Of a stretch of 64,000 bases of DNA, positions 15,423 through 23,488 are shown one piece after another. The stretch lies in the NCBI GenBank assembly GCA_964607135.1, contig CAZSIV010000007.1, positions 1 through 64,000 of the forward strand, read 5' to 3'. The translations under genes were made by a program, and so were the position numbers. A model generated the notes under the pieces. It was given only the letters and a program-made list of their open reading frames with translations. It made no database searches and was not told the DNA's origin. Each line of letters starts with the position of its first letter. Within the stretch, counting starts at the first letter, position 1. Source of the stretch: Metaruminococcus_A sp964607135 (GTDB lineage Bacteria > Bacillota > Clostridia > Oscillospirales > Ruminococcaceae).

Positions 15423-15467
15423 TTTATACCATAATATCTTGTAAAATACAAGCAATGGTTATATAAT
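15423..15467. promoter_or_regulatory. Overlapping divergent promoters sharing a palindromic operator
   Basis: Plus strand: TTGTAA (15439-15444), 17 bp, TATAAT (15462-15467). Minus strand: TTGTAT (15446-15451), 17 bp, TATAAA (15423-15428). The palindrome CTTGTA-AAA-TACAAG (15438-15452) covers both -35 boxes, so one bound protein could control both directions. The WYL regulator encoded just downstream is the obvious candidate. Confidence 0.7.
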
Positions 15468-15486
15468 GAGTACGAGGTGAAGTGAA

Positions 15487-16551
15487 ATGTATGCGGTGCC
15501 GCCAAAAAAGTTGTTGATTATTAATATATTAGATATTCTAAAGAAATACAGTGACGAAAACCATCGATTAAGTCAAAAAGAAATTGAAGACATTCTCAAA
15601 ACAGAATACAGCATGACTGTTAATAGAAAAGCGATCAAACGCAATCTGATGGATTTGATTGAATTCGGATATGAAATTGAATTCAGTGAATCAGTGCGAA
15701 TGATACCAAATAAGTCAACTGGTGAGCTTGAAGAAAGCTATATTTTATCTGATTTTTATCTCGTCCGTGATTTTACCGACAGCGAACTGCGGCTGCTGAT
15801 TGACAGTTTGCTGTTTTCAAAGCATATTCCTTACAGTCAATGCAAAGAGTTAATCGGCAAGCTTGAGGGACTTTCTAATCAGTATTTTAAATCACGGGTT
15901 AAGCATATCCGAACTATGCCGGATTTTTCTTTACATAGTCAACAGCTCTTTTATACAATTGAAGTTTTAGATGAGGCAATCAGCAAAGGCAAAAAAGTAT
16001 CGTTTACCTATAACGAATATGGCATGGACAAAAAGCTACATCCGAGGAAGAACAGTGACGGGCAGTCAAGAGAATATATTGTCAATCCTTATCAGATAGC
16101 AGCAACAAACGGTCGATATTATTTGATCTGTAATTATGACAAGTATGATACGGTTGCCAATTATCGGCTTGACCGCATTACAGATATCCAAATGCTGGAC
16201 GAGCCTGTAAAGCCCGCAAAACAGGTAAAAGGATTAGAAAACGGATTCGACTTACCGAAGCATATGGCTGAGCATATGTATATGTTCGCAGGGGAAAGCG
16301 AAACAGTCACCTTTCGTGTAAAGAAATACATTTTAAACGATATCATTGACTGGTTCGGCGGTGGAATTACCTTTTTTGATGAAACCGATGACGAGGTAAG
16401 TGTTCGCACAAGGGTAAATCTTGCTGCTATGCGCCGCTGGGCACTGCAATATGGGCTTCACGCAAGAGTGCTGTCACCGGAGTCGCTAGTTGAGCAGGTG
16501 AGGGACGATATTAAGGAAACGATGAGGAATTATGAAAATGAGAAGGAATGA
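15487..16551 (+). CDS. WYL-domain transcriptional regulator
   Basis: A 354-residue protein. Residues 1-75 form a winged-helix region (RLSQKEIEDILKTEY, then VNRKAIKRNLMDLIEFGY). From about residue 155 a WYL ligand-binding domain follows (KKVSFTYNEYG, NPYQIAATNGRYYLICNYD, NYRLDRITDI), and a C-terminal WCX-like extension ends the protein. WYL proteins sense small or nucleic-acid ligands and often control accessory or defence genes. It starts 20 bp after its -10 box. Autoregulation together with the divergent gene is inferred from the shared operator. Confidence 0.85.
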   Translation: MYAVPPKKLLIINILDILKKYSDENHRLSQKEIEDILKTEYSMTVNRKAIKRNLMDLIEFGYEIEFSESVRMIPNKSTGELEESYILSDFYLVRDFTDSELRLLIDSLLFSKHIPYSQCKELIGKLEGLSNQYFKSRVKHIRTMPDFSLHSQQLFYTIEVLDEAISKGKKVSFTYNEYGMDKKLHPRKNSDGQSREYIVNPYQIAATNGRYYLICNYDKYDTVANYRLDRITDIQMLDEPVKPAKQVKGLENGFDLPKHMAEHMYMFAGESETVTFRVKKYILNDIIDWFGGGITFFDETDDEVSVRTRVNLAAMRRWALQYGLHARVLSPESLVEQVRDDIKETMRNYENEKE

Positions 16552-16631
16552 CAGCTGAACGTTAAAAGTCAAATTGATTTAATATAAGCGGAAAATTTAC
16601 TTGGAAAAAATATGAAAGGGGATATACGATT

Positions 16632-17225
16632 ATGACAAACAAAACCGAGCAGCTTGATGTACTATTTAAAAAGTGGTATTCCGAACAAAAGAAAAGCGAT
16701 ATTAAAAACAGCAACCATTTTTCTGTGGATGGACTCATTAAAGCAGATGATGAGGATTGCATTGTTCTATTTGTATTATCAGAACCGCATAGTGAGGATG
16801 ATCATGAGTATAATCCAAACTTCTGGTTTCGCCGTATTTGGGAAGATTATAACGAGTTGTATTATAGCAGTGACAGAATCGTCAAGGCAAGTATTACAAA
16901 ATACAAAAATCGGATAGAATCATGTGCCAAATCGCTGGGGGTAACAGAAATTCCTCATGGTATTGCAGTAATGGATATGAAAAAATGCGGGGGAGGTTCA
17001 AATCTATCACAAGATTTTGATAGATACGTAGATGTATTTGCAGGATTTATTAAAAATCAGATTGAAATTCTTGACCCACAGTACATAGTGGCATGTGGTT
17101 CTTCTGTGTATAACGCTCTGCAAAGAATCGGACTTGACGATAAAACGAAAAGTAAAATTATAAAAACATATCACCTTAATGCACGAAATAGTAATTCAAA
17201 TTTTGAATTTAACAAACTTCCATAA
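16632..17225 (+). CDS. Uncharacterised protein, possibly uracil-DNA-glycosylase-like
   Basis: A 197-residue protein. IVLFVLSEPHSEDD near residue 45 and ILDPQYIVACGSSVYNALQRI near residue 155, followed by TYHLNARNS, resemble the order of motifs in the UDG superfamily (substrate loop, then a late His-containing loop), but the key residues are not typical. The family call is therefore tentative. AAAGGGG precedes the ATG. It lies 80 bp downstream of the WYL regulator on the same strand. Confidence 0.55.
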   Translation: MTNKTEQLDVLFKKWYSEQKKSDIKNSNHFSVDGLIKADDEDCIVLFVLSEPHSEDDHEYNPNFWFRRIWEDYNELYYSSDRIVKASITKYKNRIESCAKSLGVTEIPHGIAVMDMKKCGGGSNLSQDFDRYVDVFAGFIKNQIEILDPQYIVACGSSVYNALQRIGLDDKTKSKIIKTYHLNARNSNSNFEFNKLP

Positions 17226-17328
17226 GTCGTTTCTCTAAGAGGAAGGCAATAGAGAGTAGTTATTGAAACAGTACCTGCGAATGCGGACTTCTTTTGCAAA
17301 AGTGATAATAAAAAATTCACACTAACCC

Positions 17329-17366
17329 AAATCCCCTGCGAGTTGTTATATCACAGGGGATTTGTA
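17329..17366 (+). terminator. Terminator before leader module 1
   Basis: AAATCCCCTG and CAGGGGATTT form a perfect 10-bp stem with a 15-nt loop; the following GTAAATTTT is T-rich. It insulates the next promoter module. Confidence 0.6.
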
Positions 17367-17466
17367 AATTTTCTGTAAACAATCGTGAAAATCTCAGAAA
17401 TTTTCGTTCTCGTCGGTATTATATAGTGCCACAAATGCGAGGGCATCAATTCCCTTTTGCATTTGT
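17361..17466 (+). promoter_or_regulatory. Promoter/leader module, copy 1
   Basis: 17361-17450 match 19461-19550 at 81 of 90 positions, including an uninterrupted identical run around TTTTCGTTCTCGTCGGTATT and a TATTAT/TATATA -10-like segment. Downstream ACAAATGC and GCATTTGT (17431-17466) form a hairpin just before a strong ribosome-binding site. The shared block suggests a common promoter plus structured 5' leader. Confidence 0.65.
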
Positions 17467-17496
17467 CACAAAACATAACGAAAAGGAAGGTTTTGC

Positions 17497-17893
17497 ATGA
17501 ATTTACATTATATTTACAGTAAGGATTTGTCCGCACTTTTACATAAGCAACAGGAATTTGGTCGGTTCTTATTTAAAAGAGAACCCGACAGCGCACCAGA
17601 AAACAATTGTTGCTCCCGAATGGTTTCAGGAGTATATACAATCCATACAGGAAAGTCGAGACGTTGACTTTATAAAAAAATATTATAATGCTAAACTGCT
17701 AATAATCACAGATTTTGAGTATTTAGCCGGCAAGGAGGCTTCTTGTGAAAGGATCGGTGAAATAATTAAACACATTCTTCGAAATGACGGTATGGCAATT
17801 ATTGAGTGTTTTTATTCGATTGATGAAATAAACAACATCTTGCCGTCTCTTGCGGATTTAATAAAATTCAATGGAAAAATCAGTTCCGTTTAA
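17497..17893 (+). pseudogene. Frameshifted DnaA-like AAA+ fragment
   Basis: The ATG at 17497 has a strong ribosome-binding site (AAGGAAGG) and starts MNLHYIYSKDLSALLHKQQE, but the main coding lies one frame over from about 17545: GSYLKENPTA, then FIKKYYNAKLLIITDFEYLAGKEAS. The latter aligns with the DnaA stretch between Walker A and B (NPSA ... DFRNRYRNVDVLLIDDIQFLAGKE). Walker A is missing and the Walker B aspartate pair is reduced to one. It is either a frameshifted relic or a dead DnaA-like partner protein. Confidence 0.5.
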
Positions 17894-18020
17894 CCGAACC
17901 GGATGTTTTAGTTGTGTTTTGTATACTAAAGTTGTGAGGCCCATTCAGTTATAGTGTGATGTCCTGTTTTTATCCCATCTGGTTTGCTATAATCAAGTCA
18001 CTAAAAAGGAGTGATACAAT

Positions 18021-18536
18021 ATGAACGAAAATAAACCATATAACCGTGAGGAAGATTATAAGAATCTCATGATGTCTTGGGATTGCCTGATCGAATGGGC
18101 AGGGTGGATATCTGCCGACAAAGAAAAATATGAAATGGATGAGTGTATCGTTGATGTATTTTATAGAGCTATGGCGGGTACATTTCGGTTTTTACGGCTG
18201 AATCGGCCGGAGAATGATGACAGCTATACAAAGTTTCATTTGGGATTATATGGGGTAATCACCGCATATACCCAATATTTTTGCGGAGATCCATCGGTCA
18301 AAACTGTGGAGGCGTATTTCTTTCAGGCTTCCATTCGTGTGACAAACAATTTGCGTCGTTGCTTTTTTGACCGGACGCTGCTGAATAATTCGATTGTGCA
18401 TGCAGATTATCACAGCAAACCGACACCCGAAGATATCGATATAAGTTTCGACTATGATTTTGAAAACGGAGATTTGCTGCCGATTGCGAAAATCCTTCGG
18501 GAATGGGACACGAGACCCCGAAACGCAGATGTTTAA
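18021..18536 (+). CDS. Uncharacterised helical cargo protein
   Basis: A 171-residue acidic, mostly helical protein (DYKNLMMSWDCLIEWAGWI, then FHLGLYGVITAYTQYFCGD) with a C-terminal acidic tail. No recognised domain, signal or membrane segment. GGAGTGATACAAT precedes the ATG. It lies directly upstream of the metallophosphatase gene, with a 72-bp gap, and the 350-residue protein at 19873 holds the equivalent place before the second metallophosphatase copy. Confidence 0.6.
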   Translation: MNENKPYNREEDYKNLMMSWDCLIEWAGWISADKEKYEMDECIVDVFYRAMAGTFRFLRLNRPENDDSYTKFHLGLYGVITAYTQYFCGDPSVKTVEAYFFQASIRVTNNLRRCFFDRTLLNNSIVHADYHSKPTPEDIDISFDYDFENGDLLPIAKILREWDTRPRNADV

Positions 18537-18608
18537 GAAGCTGCGTTTCAGTTGGAGGTACGGACACCATAGGAAAATCATCAGAATGAAAACAGGGAGG
18601 CGATTTAT

Positions 18609-19322
18609 CTGTCCGTATATGCAGTATCCGACCTGCACGGTTATCCGCTTGAAAAGTTTAAGGAGTTGCTGAATAAGGTTCATTTCTGCGAGGATGATTA
18701 TCTCTACATACTCGGCGATGTGATTGACCGTAACGGCGACGGCGGTGTGGAAATGCTCTGCTGGCTTTTGGAGCAGCCGAATATCCAGCTTATTCTCGGT
18801 AATCACGAAGCGATGTTGCTATCCTGTGAATTTGTATTTGATGAAATTACCGAGAAATGCGTTGCGGACTTCACAGCCGAAAAGCTGGAACTTTTGAATA
18901 CCTATATGCAAAATAGCGGCGATGTAACGCTCAAAGCATTCAGAGGGCTTCAAAACAGATCGCCTGATACCGTATCCTATATTTTTGAGTATCTGCATGA
19001 TGCACCGCTGTATGAAACGGTTATGGCAGGGGAAAACGATTTTCTGCTTGTCCATTCCGGCATTGACAACTTTGACAGGGACAAAAAGCTGTCGCAGTAT
19101 ACTGCCGATGATTTTTTGTGGGCATGGCCAGAACTTTCGGACGAATATTTTGAGGACATTATCACGGTTTTCGGGCATACACCAACCATGTCCTACGGAG
19201 ATGAATATAAGGGCAAAATCCTCAGAACAAAAACATGGATAGATATTGATGTTGGTGCCGCATACGGTCAAAAGCCCGCATTGCTGCGTCTTAATGATTT
19301 GCAGGAATTTTATGCTGATTAA
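18609..19322 (+). CDS. Calcineurin-like metallophosphatase, probable CTG start
   Basis: A 237-residue phosphoesterase with all metal-site motifs: DLHG (8-11), GDVIDRNG (36-43), GNHE (64-67), a VHSG block (about 142) and FGHTP (about 187). It resembles PrpE/ApaH-like protein or nucleotide phosphatases. The only in-frame start that keeps DLHG and fits the GGGAGG site (8-nt spacing) is CTG at 18609; the next, TTG at 18666, would lose the first metal ligands. A terminator follows. Confidence 0.75.
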   Translation: MSVYAVSDLHGYPLEKFKELLNKVHFCEDDYLYILGDVIDRNGDGGVEMLCWLLEQPNIQLILGNHEAMLLSCEFVFDEITEKCVADFTAEKLELLNTYMQNSGDVTLKAFRGLQNRSPDTVSYIFEYLHDAPLYETVMAGENDFLLVHSGIDNFDRDKKLSQYTADDFLWAWPELSDEYFEDIITVFGHTPTMSYGDEYKGKILRTKTWIDIDVGAAYGQKPALLRLNDLQEFYAD

Positions 19323-19367
19323 AAATCAAGAGTTTTACCGTATGAGGTAGACGGAAATACAGCCGAA

Positions 19368-19397
19368 GGGACTTGTTCATTGCAGCAAGTCCTTTTT
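19368..19397 (+). terminator. Terminator after the metallophosphatase gene
   Basis: GGACTTG and CAAGTCC form a 7-bp stem with a 10-nt loop, followed by five T. Confidence 0.7.
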
Positions 19398-19460
19398 ATG
19401 TCCCGAATTTATTCCATCGGACTTGATATAATGAGGATACACTAAGTCAAATGAGGGACA

Positions 19461-19573
19461 CTTGTAAATATTTTGTAAACAATTAAAAAAATCTCAAAAA
19501 TTTTCGTTCTCGTCGGTATTATATAGTGTCACAAATGCGAGGGCATCAATTTATTTTTCGTTTTTGCATTTGT
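19461..19573 (+). promoter_or_regulatory. Promoter/leader module, copy 2
   Basis: Second copy of the 90-bp block at 17361 (exactly 2100 bp away), again followed by an ACAAATGC/GCATTTGT hairpin (19531-19573) and an AGAAGGAG ribosome-binding site. Differences cluster in the AT-rich upstream third; the core around the -10-like TATTATATAGTG is nearly identical. Confidence 0.65.
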
Positions 19574-19608
19574 AACGAAAACATAATTGTATAGAAGGAG
19601 AAATTTGT

Positions 19609-19803
19609 ATGCAAACAGTAGGCGGAGATACAAAACTTTGCGTAACTTGCGCTATGTATGACGGACCACGAGTTCCTAGAGAGCATTTTGTAGATTTTGA
19701 GCAATTTAGTTGCGGAAAATGCTATGCTCGATTTCCGCAAGGTGTAGATTCCAAACCAACGTATTCCTGCTCCGCATGGGTCAAATGGGCGGCATTACGC
19801 TAA
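19609..19803 (+). CDS. Small four-cysteine zinc-binding-like protein
   Basis: A 64-residue protein with C11-x2-C14 and C35-x2-C38, a likely zinc knuckle, plus a late YSCSAW. It is the first gene after leader module 2, with AGAAGGAG 9 nt before the ATG. The role is unknown; it may bind nucleic acid or act as a small adaptor for the neighbouring cargo. Confidence 0.6.
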   Translation: MQTVGGDTKLCVTCAMYDGPRVPREHFVDFEQFSCGKCYARFPQGVDSKPTYSCSAWVKWAALR

Positions 19804-19872
19804 GCGGGGCGATATACACAAGGACTGGCGAAACATTTTTTATTCCGAGGGAAGTGAGGAGGAAACAGAATA

Positions 19873-20925
19873 ATGAACATTTATGAGTTTATCAATTCCA
19901 AGGATATCCGGGCACATTGTGAGAAAATCGGGCATACATTTAATTCTATTGAAGCTGCTTTTCTAATATATCAAAGTCAAAATTACACATTGGCAGAAAA
20001 GCATACTGCGTGGAAAGAACTGATTGAAACAATGCCGGATATGGTAATTGAAGAACGGCTTAATTGTCCGCATTATGACAGCCTGCATGATTTTTTACGA
20101 CAGTATATGGCTTTGGAAGACCGATTGCTAACTGCGTTTTTTCAGGCTGATGGGGATTGGTTTTATCGATTTGACCCGGTGGTTCGTTATCCCGATGATA
20201 GCTACAAGGGTGATTACAATTTCCATAGGAGAACCGGCAAACGGGTGTACCACTCTTTTTCAGGCGGATTTGCCTTTGAAAAAGAAGATTGGGAAGATAG
20301 TCAGTTTTTCTATGTTGTAAAAAGACATATCTGTTCCAGTTCCCAGGATCAACCCTCAAAAATCCGCATTCGTTTTGATAATAACGGTGTTCCGCTTGAG
20401 ATTGACGAATTAAGAAAAATGAACACGGATGAAGAGAATGCTTTATATGCTTCCTTTGAAGGAATGTGGATTGATGTTCCTTCGCCTTTTCAAAAGGGGG
20501 ATATCGTATTTGCCAATCTTCAAAAACTTGGCTGTGCGCCAGATCCGTTTGTTCTGACGCATCTGTGCACAGATAAGGAAACGGAGGATGAAAAAAAGAG
20601 GGCAAAACGACTTTTACGAAACGGCGACACTACCGATCTAATTGCGTACGGTTATAGGTTATCGGATTCGGATGGGGAAATTTGGAATGAATGCAGCACT
20701 GATTACCTGAGTCTGGAATACTTCCGGGGAGATATGAGCGGTTACCGGCGGGTGCTAAAAGTGATCCGGGATTTTTATCAAAACAAACTGGATATCGATG
20801 TATGCATGACAGCCTATCGCTATATTTTAACCGAAGAGTCCTGGAAGCAGCAGAAGTGGAATAAGTCTTATATGTTGGAGAATATCGGTATTCTGGAAAA
20901 AGATACAGAGAAAAACAAGCTATGA
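19873..20925 (+). CDS. Large modular cargo protein 1 (unknown family)
   Basis: 350 residues. The N-terminal module (residues 1-60: IYEFINSKDIRAHC, then ...HTFNSIEAAFLIYQS and KHTAWKELIETMPD) is shared with the next two large proteins. A central segment PSPFQKGDIVFAN near residue 200 matches PTPFQPGDIITVD in protein 3. Soluble, acidic, with no catalytic motif seen. GGAGGAAACAG precedes the ATG. Its stop overlaps the start of a metallophosphatase remnant by 4 bp, mirroring the earlier gene pair. Confidence 0.65.
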   Translation: MNIYEFINSKDIRAHCEKIGHTFNSIEAAFLIYQSQNYTLAEKHTAWKELIETMPDMVIEERLNCPHYDSLHDFLRQYMALEDRLLTAFFQADGDWFYRFDPVVRYPDDSYKGDYNFHRRTGKRVYHSFSGGFAFEKEDWEDSQFFYVVKRHICSSSQDQPSKIRIRFDNNGVPLEIDELRKMNTDEENALYASFEGMWIDVPSPFQKGDIVFANLQKLGCAPDPFVLTHLCTDKETEDEKKRAKRLLRNGDTTDLIAYGYRLSDSDGEIWNECSTDYLSLEYFRGDMSGYRRVLKVIRDFYQNKLDIDVCMTAYRYILTEESWKQQKWNKSYMLENIGILEKDTEKNKL

Positions 20926-21098
20926 TTTATGCAATATCCGATCTGTACGGTTATCCGTTGGGCAAACTTAAAGCGTTACTGAACAAAGTAAATTTCTGCA
21001 ACGATGATTTTCTCTACATACTGGGCGATGTGATCGACCGCAATGGAGACGGCGGTGTGGAAATGCTCTGCTGGCTTTTGAAGCAGATGAAAGGCTGA
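20922..21098 (+). pseudogene. Truncated metallophosphatase duplicate
   Basis: A 58-residue frame closely similar to the start of the intact metallophosphatase at 18609, ending LYILGDVIDRNGDGGVEMLCWLLKQMKG; the last 30 bases before divergence are identical. The first metal-site histidine is lost (DLYG instead of DLHG), and everything from GNHE on is missing, so it cannot be active. It overlaps the preceding gene by 4 bp. Confidence 0.8.
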
Positions 21099-21159
21099 AT
21101 CTACTCAATTATAGTCGTTATGAAATAATAAAAATTGCATAGGAGATGAGACGAGTAAG

Positions 21160-21879
21160 ATGCTGGATATTTATAGTTTTTTTAATTCAAAAGATATAGG
21201 AGAGCATTGCAGAAGTATCGGGTATAACTTTACCCCTGCTGAAATGACGGCGATTATTTACAAAAGCAACAAGCCTTTGGAAAAAAAGCATGAAGCATAT
21301 CAGAAAATAATCGATGATTATCCTGACATGCCGATGCCGATACATATTCCGACCATTGAAGAGCAGCGTGAGTGGTACCGTCATCTAAGTGAGGAAGAAC
21401 CCGTTCTTCTTCTTCCAATCAGCTTCTATACCATCCATGTACCGTCAAGGCAAGCCTCCGAAAGCCTTCATAGATATTTAGAAGAATGGATGGAGTGGGA
21501 AAAGCAACTTCAAAAGGATTTTTTAACAGGTTTGCCCGATCCTACAATTGATTCAAATGCCTCTGAATGGATAACATATAAGGTATCGGTAGCTTTAAGT
21601 GATATAGAACAATTATTTAAAACTATTCACACTTGGAATACGGAACCCGGCCGTATCGTAACAGTTTGGAAAAATCAATATGGATACCCTGGTTGGCTTG
21701 ATCCGAACGTTCCCCCACCTCCTGAAAAAGAAATGTATGCTGAATATACAATTGACGGTAAAATGACTCGAGTGTTCTCTTCCGGAAAACTAGGCTTCAC
21801 AAGTCCAGATGAAATACCGATTAGTTTACCTATAACAATTCAAAAGAGTAATTCGCTTGAGATTGTTGAAGAGGAGTGA
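21160..21879 (+). CDS. Large modular cargo protein 2 (unknown family)
   Basis: 239 residues. The N-terminal 55 residues (IYSFFNSKDIGEHC..., KKHEAYQKIIDDYPDMP) clearly match protein 1, after which the sequence differs: a helical middle (LHRYLEEWMEWEKQLQKD) and a beta-rich end with a proline stretch (NVPPPPEKEMYAEY). No membrane or signal segment. AGGAGATGAGACG precedes the ATG. It is separated from protein 3 by 2 bp. Confidence 0.62.
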   Translation: MLDIYSFFNSKDIGEHCRSIGYNFTPAEMTAIIYKSNKPLEKKHEAYQKIIDDYPDMPMPIHIPTIEEQREWYRHLSEEEPVLLLPISFYTIHVPSRQASESLHRYLEEWMEWEKQLQKDFLTGLPDPTIDSNASEWITYKVSVALSDIEQLFKTIHTWNTEPGRIVTVWKNQYGYPGWLDPNVPPPPEKEMYAEYTIDGKMTRVFSSGKLGFTSPDEIPISLPITIQKSNSLEIVEEE

Positions 21880-21881
21880 AA

Positions 21882-22895
21882 ATGCTTGTGAAAGAAGCTT
21901 TACAGTTTATAGAATCCGCAGAAATGCGCAAGTATTTGGAGCAAACAGCAGATCAAGTTCACTTTAGTCAGTGGTGCAATTTAATCGCCAAGTCTCGTGC
22001 CGGGCTTGCTGACAAAATTTCGGTACTGCGTGAAATTGCCGCAAAATATCTCTCAGATGAATTTTGCGATCCAGCAGCAATGGCAGATGACGCTGAGAGG
22101 GCTTTGGAATTAACAAAATCATCTGCACAAACAACGGTTTTTTTCATGAGTTCGTTTTGGCGTAAAAATCAGGATCAGCCTCCAGAATCGGTAGAAGATG
22201 GGGATTTAAGATGGTGGTTAATTGATAACGATACGGAAGTTTACAATGCCGAAGTGTACCATACATTTGAACATGTAATTCAAGGTATTTCTGAACGCTA
22301 TGACTGCGACGATGCTGAACTGTTTGCTGAACCGTTTAACGATGGCTGGAGTTGGAATGAAGTAGCTCGTTACGATCTTTCCCCTGAGGGCAAACTGGAA
22401 GAAGTTATCAGATATGCAGTTGCAGAAAACGGTATCATATGGGGCTATGAATGGGCAGATGCCGCCTCCCAAAATCCCTTTTCTTTGCTTGATGACTTAC
22501 TCCTTCCTACACCATTCCAACCGGGGGATATCATTACCGTTGACTGCCGTCCGTTTGATAAAATTTACCATGCGGTGGTATTGGAGAATCATTATCCGAA
22601 TGATTGCTGTGCTCCCTTTTGTGTATATTTTAAAAGCTGTAACCGCTTAGACGCCGGGGCTTTAAAGCACATTCATCGTTTCTATCATTATCCTATTTTT
22701 TCTCCGCTGCTTCGTGTCGCCGTCCTTGATGGCGAACTGCCGGAATACGAAGCTCCATTAAAACTGATTAGCGAGAAAATAAGGCAGGACCCTGCGTGCA
22801 TTCGTCGAATTTACGATTATTTTGACGGTAGAGAACCGTGGGATCGTGATCATGAGATGTTTGAGGAAATATTAAAGTTCTTAGATACGCTATAA
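21882..22895 (+). CDS. Large modular cargo protein 3 (unknown family)
   Basis: 337 residues. A diverged version of the N-terminal module (EALQFIESAEMRKYLEQ, CNLIAKSRAGLADK) is followed by a DLRWWLIDNDTEVYNAEVYH region and the PTPFQPGDIITVDCRPFDKIYHAVVLE module that recalls protein 1. The ATG at 21882 lies 5 nt after GAGGAG; a GTG at 21876 abuts that site and is less likely. It ends the cargo operon before a shared terminator. Confidence 0.62.
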   Translation: MLVKEALQFIESAEMRKYLEQTADQVHFSQWCNLIAKSRAGLADKISVLREIAAKYLSDEFCDPAAMADDAERALELTKSSAQTTVFFMSSFWRKNQDQPPESVEDGDLRWWLIDNDTEVYNAEVYHTFEHVIQGISERYDCDDAELFAEPFNDGWSWNEVARYDLSPEGKLEEVIRYAVAENGIIWGYEWADAASQNPFSLLDDLLLPTPFQPGDIITVDCRPFDKIYHAVVLENHYPNDCCAPFCVYFKSCNRLDAGALKHIHRFYHYPIFSPLLRVAVLDGELPEYEAPLKLISEKIRQDPACIRRIYDYFDGREPWDRDHEMFEEILKFLDTL

Positions 22896-22998
22896 ATGAT
22901 ATTTTATCTATATATGAAGTGTACTAATACACTTTCTTCGGTATGTTTATTAAACTATTGTACCGATGAGATGCTCGCCTTTTTTGAAGAAATAAACT

Positions 22999-23034
22999 CA
23001 CAGCCCACAGACTCTTTTGAATCTGTGGGCTGTG
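22999..23034. terminator. Perfect 13-bp terminator hairpin
   Basis: CACAGCCCACAGA (22999-23011) and TCTGTGGGCTGTG (23022-23034). On the minus strand it is followed by GAGTTTATTTCTTC, so it ends tnpV; it also stands between the two converging transcripts. Confidence 0.75.
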
Positions 23035-23037
23035 TAG

Positions 23038-23409
23038 TTATGAGTATATTAACTCCGTATTCACAATCTCTATTGCTCGGTTGCGGATACCGTTCATCTT
23101 TTTTATCCAAAGCATTTGATTTTCGGATTTGAGTTTTTCAGTTACACCCTCACGCTTTGCGATTTGTTTTACAAACCGAGAAAACATTTCTTCTGCCTGC
23201 TCGTCAATATCGGCAAGGTAACTGTTTAGCTTGCCACTTGTGAACAAGTTCATATACAAAACCTTATGATTTTGCTTCAAATAGCGTTTGTGCCGTTGTC
23301 CCCATATTCCGATAGACTGTGTTTCTTTTTCAGGCAGCTTTACATCAGGGAGAAAGTAATCACCAACTTGCGTGTAAGTGCCGCCCATTTGTTCAAATAA
23401 TGATTTCAT
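23038..23409 (-). CDS. tnpV: TnpV-like transposon protein
   Basis: A 123-residue protein with the TnpV signature: MKSLFEQMGGTYTQVGDYFL, then GIWGQRHKRYLK, SGKLNSYLADIDEQAEEMF and NGIRNRAIEIVNTELIY. TnpV is encoded in Tn4451-like Clostridial mobilizable elements; its role is not established. The ATG at 23409 follows GGAGG. It is the last gene before the right end of the element and faces the same way as the recombinase. Confidence 0.85.
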   Translation of the reverse strand: MKSLFEQMGGTYTQVGDYFLPDVKLPEKETQSIGIWGQRHKRYLKQNHKVLYMNLFTSGKLNSYLADIDEQAEEMFSRFVKQIAKREGVTEKLKSENQMLWIKKMNGIRNRAIEIVNTELIYS

Positions 23410-23488
23410 TGCAGTTTCCTCCAAATATAAGTTTTAGATTTTTCTGCAACATACCGTACCGACTGTCTTTACCACTTGTTTTCAAAAC

